DNA of 64,000 nucleotides from Colletes latitarsis (lineage: Eukaryota; Arthropoda; Insecta; Hymenoptera; Colletidae): assembly GCF_051014445.1 (NCBI RefSeq), contig NC_135137.1, forward strand, positions 21,515,501 through 21,579,500, given 5' to 3'. The first letter of the stretch is position 1; every line of letters begins with the position of its first letter. A model generated the notes under the pieces. It had not been told where the DNA came from, did not search any database, and was given only the letters and a program-made list of their open reading frames with translations. A program made the translations under genes and the position numbers. Shown here piece by piece: positions 12,501 to 27,175 of this stretch.

Positions 12501-15500
12501 TACGTGATTCAAACCTGAGAAAACCAAGGATCTGGCCAACAAGTATGCGAAGAAGGCAAAATCATGAGTCAGATGCGGGCATAAGCCAGACCTAACACAG
12601 ACCTTACCGGTGTTCCCAACTAAAATACTGACCGAATCCAGGTTTAATTGACTGTTTCACTGTGGTACCACATTATTACGTGATTCAAACCAGAGAAAAC
12701 CAAGGATCTGGCCAACAAGTATGCGGAAAAGGCAAAATCATGAGCCCGATGCGGGCATAACCCAGACCTAAGCCAGACCTAACCGGTGTTATCCACTATA
12801 ATATTGATCGAAACCAGGTTTAATTGATTGTTTCATTGTGGTACCACATTACTACGTGATTCAAACCAGAGAAAACCATGGATCTGGCCAACAAGTATGC
12901 GGAAAAGGCAAAATCATGAGCCCGATGCGGGCATAACCCAGATCTAAGCCAGACCAAACCGGTGTTATCCTCTAAAATGTGGATCGAAACCAGGTTTAAT
13001 TGACTGTTTCTGTGTGGTACCACATTACTACGTGATTCAAACCAGAGGAAACCAAGGATCTGGCCAACAAGTATGCCAAGAAGGCAAAATCATGAGCCAG
13101 ATGCAGACATAACCCAGACCTAACCCAGACCTAACCGGTGTTACCGACTAAAATACTGACCGAATCCGAGTTTAATCGACTGTAACTGTTGGGTACCACG
13201 TTACTACGTGATTCAAACCCGACAAAACACAGGATCTGGCCGACAAGTATGCGAAGAAGGCAAAATCATGAGCCAGATGCGGGCATAACCGAGACCTAAC
13301 CCAGACCTAACCGGTGTTATCCACTAAAATATTGATCGAAACCAGGTTTAATTGACTGTTTCGCTGTGGTACCACATTGCTACGTGATTCAAAACAGAGA
13401 AAACCAAGGATCTGGCCAACAAGTATGCGGAAAAGGCAAAATCATGAGCCCGATGCGGGCATAACCCAGACCTAAGCCAGACCTAACCGGTGTTATCCAC
13501 TATAATATTGATCGAAACCAGGTTTAATTGATTGTTTCATTGTGGTACCACATTACTACGTGATTCAAACCAGAGAAAACCATGGATCTGGCCAACAAGT
13601 ATGCGGAAAAGGCAAAATCATGAGCCCGACGCGGGCATAACCCAGATCTAAGCCAGACCTAACCGGTGTTATCCTCTAAAATGTGGATCGAAACCAGGTT
13701 TAATTGACTGTTTCGCTGTGGTACCGCATTACTACGTGATTCAAAACAGAGAAAACCAACGATCTGGCCAACAAGTATGCGGAAAAGGCAAAATCATGAG
13801 CCCGATGCGGGCATAACCCAGACCTAATCCAGAGCTAACCGGTGTTATCCTCTAAAATATTGATCGAAACCAGGTTTAATTGACTGTTTCAGTGTGGTAC
13901 CACATTACTACGTGATTCAAACCAGAGAAAACCAAGGATCTGGCCTACAAGAATGCGAAGAAGGCAAAATCATGAGCCAGATGCGGGCATAACCCAGATG
14001 TAACCCAGACCTAACCGGTGTTATCCTCTAAAATATTGATCGAAACCAAGTTTAATGGACTGCTTCAGTGTGGTACCACATTATTACGTGATTCAAACCC
14101 GGAAAAACGCAGGATCTGTCCAACAAGTATGCGAAGAAGGTAAAATCATGAGCCAGATGCGGGCATTTCCCAGGCCTAACCCAGACCTAACCGGTGTTAC
14201 CGACTAAAATACTGACCGAATCCAGGTATAATTGGCTGTTAGTGTGTGGTTCCACATTACTACGAGATTCAAACCAGAGAAAACCAAGGCTCTGGCAAAC
14301 AAGAATGCGGACAAGGGTAAATCATGAGCCAGATGCAAACATAACCCATACCTAACCCACACCTAACCGGTGTTATCCTCTAAAATATTGATCGTAACCA
14401 TGTTTAATTGTCTGTTTCAGTCTGGTACCACATTACTACATGATTCAAACCAGAGAAAACCAAGGATCTGGCCAACAAATATGCGGAAAAGGCAAAATCA
14501 TGAGCCAGATGCGGGCATAACCCAGACCTAACCCAGATCTAACCGGTGTTACCCCGTAAAATATTGATCGAAACCTAGTTAAATGGACTGCTTCAGTGTG
14601 GTACCACATTATTACGTGATTCAAACCTGAGAAAACCAAGGATCTGGCCAACAAGTATGCGAAGAAGGCAAAATCATGAGTCAGATGCGGGCATAAGCCA
14701 GACCTAACACAGACCTTACCGGTGTTCCCAACTAAAATACTGACCGAATCCAGGTTTAGTTGACTGTTTCACTGTGGTACCACATTATTACGTGATTCAA
14801 ACCAGAGAAAACCAAGGATCTGGCCAACAAGTATGCGGAAAAGGCAAAATCATGAGCCAGATGCGGGCATAACCCAGACCTAACCCAGACCTAACCGGTG
14901 TTATCCTCTAAAGTATTGATCGAAACCAGGTTTAATTGAGTGTTTCAATGTGGTACCACATTACTACGTGATTCAAACCAGAGAAAACCAAGGATCTGGC
15001 CAACAAGTATGCCAAGAAGGCAAAATCATGAGCCAGATGCGGGCATAACCCAGACCTAACCCAGACCTAACCGGTGTTATCCTCTAAAATATTGATCGAA
15101 GCCTAGTTTAATGGACTGTTTCAGTGTGGTACCACATTATTACGTGATTCAAACCAGAGAAAACCAAGGATCTGGCTAACAAATATGCGGAAAAGGCAAA
15201 ATCATGAGCCAGATGCGGGCATAACCCAGACCTAACCCAGATCTAACCGGTGTTACCCCGTAAAATATTGATCGAAACCTAGTTAAATGGACTGCTTCAG
15301 TGTGGTACCACATTATTACGTGATTCAAACCTGAGAAAACCAAGGATCTGGCCAACAAGTATGCGAAGAAGGCAAAATCATGAGTCAGATGCGGGCATAA
15401 GCCAGACCTAACACAGACCTTACCGGTGTTCCCAACTAAAATACTGACCGAATCCAGGTTTAGTTGACTGTTTCACTGTGGTACCACATTATTACGTGAT

Positions 15501-16087
15501 TCAAACCAGAGAAAACCAAGGATCTGGCCAACAAGTATGCGGAAAAGGCAAAATCATGAGCCAGATGCGGGCATAACCCAGACCTAACCCAGATCTAACC
15601 GGTGTTACCCCGTAAAATATTGATCGAAACCTAGTTAAATGGACTGCTTCAGTGTGGTACCACATTATTACGTGATTCAAACCTGAGAAAACCAAGGATC
15701 TGGCCAACAAGTATGCGAAGATGGCAAAATCATGAGCGAGATGCGGGCATAACCCAGACTTAACCCAGACCTAACCGGTGTTATCTTCTAAAATATTGAT
15801 CGAAACCAGGTTTAATTGACTGTTTCGCTGTGGTACCACATTGCTATGTGATTCAAAACAGAGAAAACCAAGGATCTGGCCAACAAGTATGCGGAAAAGG
15901 CAAAATCATGAGCCCGATGCGGGCATAACCCAGATCTAAGCCAGACCTAACCGGTGTTATCCTCTAAAGTATTGATCGAAACCAGGTTTAATTGAGTGTT
16001 TCAATGTGGTACCACATTACTACGTGATTCAAACCTGAGAAAACCAAGGATCTGGCCAACAAGTATGCGAAGAAGGCAAAATCATGA
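9527..16087. repeat. 6,512-bp higher-order block, copy 2
   Basis: This second tandem copy of the 37-monomer block continues about 49 bp past the unit end before diverging at catgagtcag versus catgagcgag (16087 versus 9575). All spacings between recognisable variants are preserved at 6,512 bp (for example 5821/12333, 7933/14445, 8989/15501). One difference inside copy 2 is the KpnI-type monomer at 14435, shared with 7923, showing that even local oddities were copied. Confidence 0.9.
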
Positions 16088-16613
16088 GTCAGATGCGGGC
16101 ATAAGCCAAACCTAACACAGACCTTACCGGTGTTCCCAACTAAAATACTGACCGAATCCAGGTTTAGTTGACTGTTTCACTGTGGTACCACATTATTACG
16201 TGATTCAAACCAGAGAAAACCAAGGATCTGGCCAACAAGTATGCGGAAAAGGCAAAATCATGAGCCAGATGCGGGCATAACCCAGACCTAACCCAGATCT
16301 AACCGGTGTTACCCCGTAAAATATTGATCGAAACCTAGTTAAATGGACTGCTTCAGTGTGGTACCACATTATTACGTGATTCAAACCTGAGAAAACCAAG
16401 GATCTGGCCAACAAGTATGCGAAGATGGCAAAATCATGAGCGAGATGCGGGCATAACCCAGACTTAACCCAGACCTAACCGGTGTTATCTTCTAAAATAT
16501 TGATCGAAACCAGGTTTAATTGACTGTTTCGCTGTGGTACCACATTGCTATGTGATTCAAAACAGAGAAAACCAAGGATCTGGCCAACAAGTATGCGGAA
16601 AAGGCAAAATCAT
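15322..16613. repeat. 704-bp tetramer repeat, about 1.8 copies
   Basis: A four-monomer unit repeats at an offset of 704 bp. It includes the gaagatggcaaaatcatgagcgag monomer, the ttatcttctaaaat monomer and the gctatgtgattcaaaacag monomer. Copy two ends near 16613, where catgagcccgatg becomes catgaaccagatg. The second copy has a private change, gccaaacctaac, where the first has gccagacctaac. Confidence 0.82.
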
Positions 16614-17935
16614 GAACCAGATGCGGGCATAACCCAGACCTAACCCAGACCTGTCCGGTGTTACCGACTATAATACTGACCGAATCCACGAATAATTGGT
16701 TGTTACTGTGTGGTTCCTCAGTACTACGTGATTCAAACCAGAGAAAACCAAGGATCTGGCAAACAAGAATGTGGACAAGGCAAAATCATGAGCCAGATGC
16801 GGGTATAACCCAGACGTAACCAAAACCTAACCGGAGTTATCCACTAAAATATTCATCGAAACCAAGTTTAATGGACTGTTACAGTGTGGAACCACGTTAC
16901 TACGTGATTCGCTCCCTAAAAAACCGAGGATCTGTCCAACAAGTATGCGAAGAAGGTAAAATCATGAGCCAGATGCGGGCATTTCACAGGCCTAACCCAG
17001 AACTAACCGGTGTTACCTACTAAAATACTGACCGAATCCAGGTATAATTGACTGTTACTGTGTGGTTCCACATTACTATGTGATTCAAACCCGAAAAAAC
17101 CCAGGATCTGGCCAACATGTATGCGCAGAAGGCAAAATTATGAGCCAGATGGTGGCATAACCCAGACCTGACCCAGACCTAACCGGTGTTATCCTCTAAA
17201 ATATTGATCGTAACCATGTTTAATTGTCTGTTTCAGTGTGGTACCACATTACTACGTGATTCAAACCAGAGAAAACCAAGGTTCTGGCCAACAGGAATGC
17301 GGAAAAGGCAAAATCATGAGCCAGATGCGAGCATAACCCAGACCTAACCCAGACCTAACCGGTGTTATCCTCTAAAATATTGATCGTAACCATGTTTAAT
17401 TGTCTGTTTCAGTGTGGTACCACACTACTACGTGATTCAAACCAGAGAAAACCAAGGTTCTGGCCAACAGGAATGCGGAAAAGGCAAAATCATGAGCCAG
17501 ATGTGGACATAAACCATACCTAACCCAGACCTAACCGGTTTTATGCTGTAAAATATTGATCGAAACCAGGTTTAATAGACTGTTTCAATGTGGAACCACA
17601 TTACTACGTGATTCAATCCCGAAAAAAACCCAGGATCTGGCCAACATGTATGCGCAGAAGGCAAAATCATGAGCCAGATTCTGGCATTTCCCAGGCCTAA
17701 CCCAGACCTAACCGGTGTTACCGACTAAAATACTGACCGAATCCAGTTATAATTGACTGTTACTGTGTGGTTCCACATTACTATGTGATTCAAACCCGAA
17801 AAAACCCAGGATCTGGCCAACAAGTATGCCAAGAAGGCAAAATCATGAGCCAGATGCGGGCATAACCCAGACCTAACCGGTGTTATCCTCTAAAATATTG
17901 ATCGAAACCTAGTTTAATGGACTGTTTCAGTGTGG

Positions 17936-19122
17936 TACCACATTATTACGTGATTCAAACCAGAGAAAACCAAGGATCTGGCCAACAAGTATGCGGAAAA
18001 GGCAAAATCATGAGCCAGATGCGGGCATAACCCAGACCTAACCCAGATCTAACCGGTGTTACCCCGTAAAATATTGATCGAAACCTAGTTAAATGGACTG
18101 CTTCAGTGTGGTACCACATTATTACGTGATTCAAACCTGAGAAAACCAAGGATCTGGCCAACAAGTATGCGAAGATGGCAAAATCATGAGCGAGATGCGG
18201 GCATAACCCAGACTTAACCCAGACCTAACCGGTGTTATCTTCTAAAATATTGATCGAAACCAGGTTTAATTGACTGTTTCGCTGTGGTACCACATTGCTA
18301 TGTGATTCAAAACAGAGAAAACCAAGGATCTGGCCAACAAGTATGCGGAAAAGGCAAAATCATGAGCCCGATGCGGGCATAACCCAGATCTAAGCCAGAC
18401 CTAACCGGTGTTATCCTCTAAAGTATTGATCGAAACCAGGTTTAATTGAGTGTTTCAATGTGGTACCACATTACTACGTGATTCAAACCTGAGAAAACCA
18501 AGGATCTGGCCAACAAGTATGCGAAGAAGGCAAAATCATGAGTCAGACGCGGGCATAAGCCAGACCTAACACAGACCTTACCGGTGTTCCCAACTAAAAT
18601 ACTGACCGAATCCAGGTTTAGTTGACTGTTTCACTGTGGTACCACATTATTACGTGATTCAAACCAGAGAAAACCAAGGATCTGGCCAACAAGTATGCGG
18701 AAAAGGCAAAATCATGAGCCAGATGCGGGCATAACCCAGACCTAACCCAGATCTAACCGGTGTTACCCCGTAAAATATTGATCGAAACCTAGTTAAATGG
18801 ACTGCTTCAGTGTGGTACCACATTATTACGTGATTCAAACCTGAGAAAACCAAGGATCTGGCCAACAAGTATGCGAAGATGGCAAAATCATGAGCGAGAT
18901 GCGGGCATAACCCAGACTTAACCCAGACCTAACCGGTGTTATCTTCTAAAATATTGATCGAAACCAGGTTTAATTGACTGTTTCGCTGTGGTACCACATT
19001 GCTATGTGATTCAAAACAGAGAAAACCAAGGATCTGGCCAACAAGTATGCGGAAAAGGCAAAATCATGAGCCCGATGCGGGCATAACCCAGATCTAAGCC
19101 AGACCTAACCGGTGTTATCCTC
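17936..19122. repeat. 704-bp tetramer repeat, second locus
   Basis: The same four-monomer unit as at 15322-16613 recurs here at an offset of 704 bp, with a partial second copy from 18640. The first copy carries a private change, gtcagacgcggg, near 18544. The locus lies 2,454 bp beyond the first one; the offset is not a multiple of 176, partly because a 165-bp monomer near 17866 lost one 11-bp unit. Confidence 0.8.
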
Positions 19123-22100
19123 TAAAATGTGGATCGAAACCAGGTTTAATTGACTGTTTCTGTGTGGTACCACATTACTACGTGATTCAAACCAGAGGAA
19201 ACCAAGGATCTGGCCAACAAGTATGCCAAGAAGGCAAAATCATGAGCCAGATGCAGACATAACCCAGACCTAATCCAGAGCTAACCGGTGTTATCCTCTA
19301 AAACATTGGTCGAAACCAGGGTTAATTGTCTGTTTCGCTGTGGTTCCACATTACTACGAGATTCAAACCAGAGAAAACCAAGGCTCTGGCAAACAAGAAT
19401 GCGGACAAGGGTAAATCATGAGCCAGATGCAAACATAACCCATACCTAACCCACACCTAACCGGTGTTATCCTCTAAAATATTGATCGTAACCATGTTTA
19501 ATTGTCTGTTTCAGTCTGGTACCACATTACTACATGATTCAAACCAGAGAAAACCAAGGTTCTGGCCAACAGGAATGCGGAAAAGGCAAAATCATGAGCC
19601 AGATGTGGACATAACCCATACCTAACCCAGACCTAACCGGTTTTATCCTCTAAAATGTCGATCGAAACCAGGTTTAATTGACTGTTTCAATGTGGTACCA
19701 AATTACTACGTGATTCAAACCAGAAAAAACCTAGGATCTGGCCAACATGTATGCGTAGAAGGCAAAATCATAAGCCAGATGGGGGCATAACCCAGACCTA
19801 ACCCAGACCTAACCGGTGTTATCCTCTAAAGTATTGATCGAAACCAGGTTTAATTGAGTGTTTCAATGTGGTACCACATTACTACCTGATTCAAACCAGA
19901 GAAAACCAAGGATCTGGCCAACAAGTATGCCAAGAAGGCAAAATCATGAGCCAGATGCGGGCATAACCCAGACCTAACCCAGACCTAACCGGTGTTATCC
20001 TCTAAAATATTGATCGAAGCCTAGTTTAATGGACTGTTTCAGTGTGGTACCACATTATTACGTGATTCAAACCAGAGAAAACCAAGGACCTGGCCAACAA
20101 ATATGCGGAAAAGGCAAAATCATGAGCCAGATGCGGGCATAACCCAGACCTAACCCAGATCTAACCGGTGTTACCCCGTAAAATATTGATCGAAACCTAG
20201 TTAAATGGACTGCTTCAGTGTGGTACCACATTATTACGTGATTCAAACCTGAGAAAACCAAGGATCTGGCCAACAAGTATGCGAAGAAGGCAAAATCATG
20301 AGTCAGATGCGGGCATAAGCCAGACCTAACACAGACCTTACCGGTGTTCCCAACTAAAATACTGACCGAATCCAGGTTTAGTTGACTGTTTCACTGTGGT
20401 ACCACATTATTACGTGATTCAAACCAGAGAAAACCAAGGATCTGGCCAACAAGTATGCGGAAAAGGCAAAATCATGAGCCAGATGCGGGCATAACCCAGA
20501 CCTAACCCAGACCTAACCGGTGTTATCCTCTAAAGTATTGATCGAAACCAGGTTTAATTGAGTGTTTCAATGTGGTACCACATTACTACGTGATTCAAAC
20601 CAGAGAAAACCAAGGATCTGGCCAACAAGTATGCCAAGAAGGCAAAATCATGAGCCAGATGCGGGCATAACCCAGACCTAACCCAGACCTAACCGGTGTT
20701 ATCCTCTAAAATATTGATCGAAGCCTAGTTTAATGGACTGTTTCAGTGTGGTACCACATTATTACGTGATTCAAACCAGAGAAAACCAAGGATCTGGCCA
20801 ACAAATATGCGGAAAAGGCAAAATCATGAGCCAGATGCGGGCATAACCCAGACCTAACCCAGATCTAACCGGTGTTACCCCGTAAAATATTGATCGAAAC
20901 CTAGTTAAATGGACTGCTTCAGTGTGGTACCACATTATTACGTGATTCAAACCTGAGAAAACCAAGGATCTGGCCAACAAGTATGCGAAGAAGGCAAAAT
21001 CATGAGTCAGATGCGGGCATAAGCCAGACCTAACACAGACCTTACCGGTGTTATCCTCTAAAATATTGATCGAAACCTAGTTTAATGGACTGTTTCAGTG
21101 TGGTACCACATTATTACGTGATTCAAACCAGAGAAAACCAAGGATCTGGCCAACAAGTATGCGGAAAAGGCAAAATCATGAGCCAGATGCGGGCATAACC
21201 CAGACCTAACCCAGATCTAACCGGTGTTACCCCGTAAAATATTGATCGAAACCTAGTTAAATGGACTGCTTCAGTGTGGTACCACATTATTACGTGATTC
21301 AAACCTGAGAAAACCAAGGATCTGGCCAACAAGTATGCGAAGATGGCAAAATCATGAGCGAGATGCGGGCATAACCCAGACTTAACCCAGACCTAACCGG
21401 TGTTATCTTCTAAAATATTGATCGAAACCAGGTTTAATTGACTGTTTCGCTGTGGTACCATATTGCTATGTGATTCAAAACAGAGAAAACCAAGGATCTG
21501 GCCAACAAGTATGCGGAAAAGGCAAAATCATGAGCCCGATGCGGGCATAACCCAGATCTAAGCCAGACCTAACCGGTGTTATCCTCTAAAGAATTGATCG
21601 AAACCAGGTTTAATTGACTGTTACTGTGTGGTTCCACATTTCTATGTGATTCAAACCCGAAAAAACCCAGGATCTGGCCAACAAGTATGCGAAGAAGGCA
21701 ATATCATGAACCAGATGCGGGCATAACCCAGACCTAACCCAGACCTGTCCGGTGTTACCGACTATAATACTGACCGAATCCACGAATAATTGGTTGTTAC
21801 TGTGTGGTTCCTCAGTACTACGTGATTCAAACCAGAGAAAACCAAGGATCTGGCAAACAAGAATGTGGACAAGGCAAAATCATGAGCCAGATGCGGGTAT
21901 AACCCAGACGTAACCAAAACCTAACCGGAGTTATCCACTAAAATATTCATCGAAACCAAGTTTAATGGACTGTTACAGTGTGGTACCACATTATTACGTG
22001 ATTCAAACCTGAGAAAACCAAGGATCTGGCCAACAAGTATGCGAAGATGGCAAAATCATGAGCGAGATGCGGGCATAACCCAGACTTAACCCAGACCTAA

Positions 22101-22675
22101 CCGGTGTTATCTTCTAAAATATTGATCGAAACCAGGTTTAATTGACTGTTTCGCTGTGGTACCACATTGCTATGTGATTCAAAACAGAGAAAACCAAGGA
22201 TCTGGCCAACAAGTATGCGGAAAAGGCAAAATAATGAGCCCGATGCGGGCATAACCCAGATCTAAGCCAGACCTAACCGGTGTTATCCTCTAAAATGTGG
22301 ATCGAAACCAGGTTTAATTGACTGTTTCTGTGTGGTACCACATTACTACGTGATTCAAACCAGAGGAAACCATGGATCTGGCCAACAAGTATGCCAAGAA
22401 GGCAAAATCATGAGCCAGATGCAGACATAACCCAGACCTAATCCAGAGCTAACCGGTGTTATCCTCTAAAACATTGGTCGAAACCAGGGTTAATTGTCTG
22501 TTTCAGTGTGGTACCACAATACTACGAGATTCAAACCCGAAAAAACCCAGGATCTGGCCAACAAGTATGCGAAGAATGCAAAATTATGAGCCAGATGCGG
22601 GCATAACCCAGACCTAACCCAGACCTAACCGATGTTATCCTCTAAAATATTGATCGAAACCTAGTTTAATGGACT

Positions 22676-24744
22676 GTTTCAGTGTGGTACCACTTTATTA
22701 CGTGATTCAAACCCGAAAAAACGCAGGATCTGTCCAACAAGTAAGCGAAGAAGGTAAAATCATGAGCCAGATGCGGGCATTTCCCAGGCCTAACCCAGAC
22801 CTAACCGGTGTTACCGACTAAAATACTGACCGAATCCACGTATAATTGACTGTTACTGTGTGGTTCCACATTACTATGTGATTCAAACCCGAAAAAACCC
22901 AGGATCTGGCCAACAAGTATGCGAAGAAGGCAAAATCATGAACCAGATGCGGGCATAACCCAGACCTAACCCAGACCTGTCCGGTGTTACCGACTATAAT
23001 ACTGACCGAATCCACGTATAATTGGTTGTTACTGTGTGGTTCCTCAGTACTACGTGATTCAAACCAGAGAAAACCAAGGATCTGGCAAACAAGAATGTGG
23101 ACAAGGCAAAATCATGAGCCAGATGCGGGTATAACCCAGACGTAACCAAAACCTAACCGGAGTTATCCACTAAAATATTCATCGAAACCAAGTTTAATGG
23201 ACTGTTACAGTGTGGAACCACATTACTGCGTGATTCGCTCCCTAAAAAACCGAGGATCTGTCCAACAAGTATGCGAAGAAGGTAAAATCATGAGCCAGAT
23301 GCGGGCATTTCACAGGTGTTACCAGAACTAACCCAGAACTAACCGGTGTTACCTACTAAAATACTGACCGAATCCACGTATAATTGACTGTTACTGTGTG
23401 GTTCCACATTACTATGTGATTCAAACCCGAAAAAACCCAGGATCTGGCCAACAAGTATGCGAAGAAGGCAAAATCATGAGCCAGATTTTGGCATTTCCCA
23501 GGCCTAACCCAGACCTAACCGGTGTTACCGACTAAAATACTGACCGAATCCAGGTATAATTGACTGTTACTGTGTGGTTCCACATTACTATGTGATTCAA
23601 ACCCGAAAAAACCCAGGATCTGGCCAACATGTATGCGCAGAAGGCAAAATTATGAGCCAGATGGTGGCATAACCCAGACCTAACCCAGACCTAACCGGTG
23701 TTATCCTCTAAAATATTGATCGTAACCATGTTTAATTGTCTGTTTCAGTGTGGTACCACATTACTACGTGATTCAAACCAGAGAAAACCAAGGTTCTGGC
23801 CAACAGGAATGCGGAAAAGGCAAAATCATGAGCCAGATGCGAGCATAACCCAGACCTAACCCAGACCTAACCGGTGTTATCCTCTAAAATATTGATCGTA
23901 ACCATGTTTAATTGTCTGTTTCAGTGTGGTACCACATTACTACGTGATTCAAACCAGAGAAAACCAAGGTTCTGGCCAACAGGAATGCGGAAAAGGCAAA
24001 ATCATGAGCCAGATGTGGACATAAACCATACCTAACCCAGACCTAACCGGTTTTATGCTGTAAAATATTGATCGAAACCAGGTTTAATAGACTGTTTCAA
24101 TGTGGTACCACATTACTACGTGATTCAAACCCGAAAAAAACCCAGGATCTGGCCAACATGTATGCGCAGAAGGCAAAATCATGAGCCAGATTCTGGCATT
24201 TCCCAGGCCTAACCCAGACCTAACCGGTGTTACCGACTAAAATACTGACCGAATCCAGTTATAATTGACTGTTACTGTGTGGTTCCACATTACTATGTGA
24301 TTCAAACCCGAAAAAACCCAGGATCTGGCCAACAAGTATGCCAAGAAGGCAAAATCATGAGCCAGATGCGGGCATAACCCAGACCTAACCCAGACCTAAC
24401 CGGTTTTATCCTCTAAAATATTGATCGAAACCTAGTTTAATGGACTGTTTCAGTGTGGTACCACATTATTACGTGATTCAAACCAGAGAAAACCAAGGAT
24501 CTGGCCAACAAGTATGCGGAAAAAGCAAAATCATGAGCCAGATGCGGGCATAACCCAGACCTAACCCAGATCTAACCGGTGTTCCCAACTAAAATACTGA
24601 CCGAATCCAGGTTTAATTGACTGTTTCACTGTGGTACCACATTATTACGTGATTCAAACCAGAGAAAACCAAGGATCTGGCCAACGAGTATGCGGAAAAT
24701 GCAAAATCATGAGCCAGATGCGGGCATAACCCAGACCTAAGCCA
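22676..24744. repeat. higher-order block related to 29320-31378
   Basis: This block matches 29320-31378 at an offset of 6,644 bp on its left side and 6,634 bp on its right side. The 10-bp change comes from an insertion near 23317 (cacaggtgttaccagaac here, cacaggcctaacccagaac at 29956). Shared markers include aagtaagcgaagaagg, cgaatgt-type aagaatgtggacaagg, gattcgctccctaaaaaacc and gaaaaaaacccagg with one extra A. Confidence 0.85.
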
Positions 24745-26661
24745 GACCTAACCGGTGTTATCCACTATAATATTGATCGAAACCAGGTTTAATTGATTGT
24801 TTCATTGTGGTACCACATTACTACGTGATTCAAACCAGAGAATACCATGGATCTGGCCAACAAGTATGCGGAAAAGGCAAAATCATGAGCCCGATGCGGG
24901 CATAACCCAGATCTAAGCCAGACCTAACCGGTGTTATCCCCTAAAATGTGGATCGAAACCAGGTTTAATTGACTGTTTCGCTGTGGTACCGCATTACTAC
25001 GTGATTCAAAACAGAGAAAACCAACGATCTGGCCAACAAGTATGCGGAAAAGGCAAAATCATGAGCCCGATGCGGGCATAACCCAGACCTAAGCCAGATC
25101 TAACCGGTGTTGCCCCGTAAAATATTGATCGAAACCTAGTTAAATGGACTGCTTCAGTGTGGTACCACATTATTACGTGATTCAAATCTGAGAAAACCAA
25201 GGATCTGGCCAACAAGTATGCGAAGATGGCAAAATCATGAGCGAGATGTGGGCATATCCCAGACCTAACCGGTGTTATCCTCTAAAATATTGATCGAAAC
25301 CAGGTTTAATTGACTGTTTCTGTGTGGTACCACATTACTACGTGATTCAAACCAGAGGAAACCAAGGATCTGGCCAACAAGTATGCCAAGAAGGCAAAAT
25401 CATGAGCCAGATGCGGGCATAACCCAGACCTAACCCAGATCTAACCGGTGTTACCCCGTAAAATATTGATCGAAACCTAGTTAAATGGACTGCTTCAGTG
25501 TGGTACCACATTATTACGTGATTCAAATCTGAGAAAACCAAGGATCTGGCCAACAAGTATGCGAAGATGGCAAAATCATGAGCGAGATGTGGACATATCC
25601 CAGACCTAACCGGTGTTATCCTCTAAAATATTGATCGAAACCAGGTTTAATTGACTGTTTCTGTGTGGTACCACATTACTACGTGATTCAAACCAGAGGA
25701 AACCAAGGATCTGGCCAACAAGTATGCCAAGAAGGCAAAATCATGAGCCAGATGCAGACATAACCCAGACCTAACCCAGACCTAACCGGTGTTACCGACT
25801 AAAATACTGACCGAATCCGAGTTTAATCGACTGTAACTGTTGGGTACCACGTTACTACGTGATTCAAACCCGACAAAATACAGGATCTGGCCGACAAGTA
25901 TGCGAAGAAGGCAAAATCATGAGCCAGATGCGGGCATAACCGAGACCTAACCCAGACCTAACCGGTGTTATCCACTAAAATATTGATCGAAACCAGGTTT
26001 AATTGACTGTTTCGCTGTGGTACCACATTGCTACGTGATTCAAAACAGAGAAAACCAAGGATCTGGCCAACAAGTATGCGGAAAAGGCAAAATCATGAGC
26101 CCGATGCGGGCATAACCCAGACCTAAGCCAGTCCTAACCGGTGTTATCCACTATAATATTGATCGAAACCAGGTTTAATTGATTGTTTCATTGTGGTACC
26201 ACATTACTACGTGATTCAAACCAGAGAAAACCATGGATCTGGCCAACAAGTATGCGGAAAAGGCAAAATCATGAGCCCGATGCGGGCATAACCCAGATAT
26301 AAGCCAGACCTAACCGGTGTTATCCCCTAAAATGTGGATCGAAACCAGGTTTAATTGACTGTTTCGCTGTGGTACCGCATTACTACGTGATTCAAAACAG
26401 AGAAAACCAACGATCTGGCCAACAAGTATGCGGAAAAGGCAAAATCATGAGCCCGATACGGGCATAACCCAGACCTAATCCAGAGCTAACCGGTGTTATC
26501 CTCTAAAACATTGGTCGAAACCAGGGTTAATTGTCTGTTTCAGTGTGGTACCACAATACTACGAGATTCAAACCCGAAAAAACCCAGGATCTGGCCAACA
26601 AGTATGCGAAGAATGCAAAATTATGAGCCAGATGCGGGCATAACCCAGACCTAACCCAGAT
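24745..26661. repeat. 1.9-kb block, copy 1 of 3
   Basis: This is the first of three near-identical copies; the others are 27176-29092 (offset 2,431) and 31379-33295 (offset 6,634). 2,431 equals 14 x 176 minus 33, matching three lost 11-bp units in the interval: monomers reading gcatatcccagacctaaccgg near 25255, 25596 and 26818 are 165 bp long. Marker variants are gagaataccatgg, accgcattactacg and gagcgagatgtgggc. Confidence 0.85.
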
Positions 26662-27175
26662 CTAACCGGTGTTACCCCGTAAAATATTGATCGAAACCTA
26701 GTTAAATGGACTGCTTCAGTGTGGTACCACATTATTACGTGATTCAAATCTGAGAAAACCAAGGATCTGGCCAACAAGTATGCGAAGATGGCAAAATCAT
26801 GAGCGAGATGTGGGCATATCCCAGACCTAACCGGTGTTATCCTCTAAAATATTGATCGAAACCAGGTTTAATTGACTGTTTCTGTGTGGTACCACATTAC
26901 TACGTGATTCAAACCAGAGGAAACCAAGGATCTGGCCAACAAGTATGCCAAGAAGGCAAAATCATGAGCCAGATGCGGGCATAACCCAGACCTAACCCAG
27001 ACCTAACCGGTGTTACCGACTAAAATACTGACCGAATCCGAGTTTAATCGACTGTAACTGTTGGGTACCACGTTACTACGTGATTCAAACCCGACAAAAT
27101 ACAGGATCTGGCCGACAAGTATGCGAAGAAGGCAAAATCATGAGCCAGATGCGGGCATAACCGAGACCTAACCCA

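Noticed and set aside
365..21332. Repeated 60-69 residue open frames on the minus strand (for example 365-574, 5821-6030, 12333-12542)
   Set aside because: They recur exactly with the satellite period, are direct translations of monomer pairs, and disappear whenever a monomer variant introduces a stop. No motif, start context or conservation beyond the DNA repeat supports a protein.
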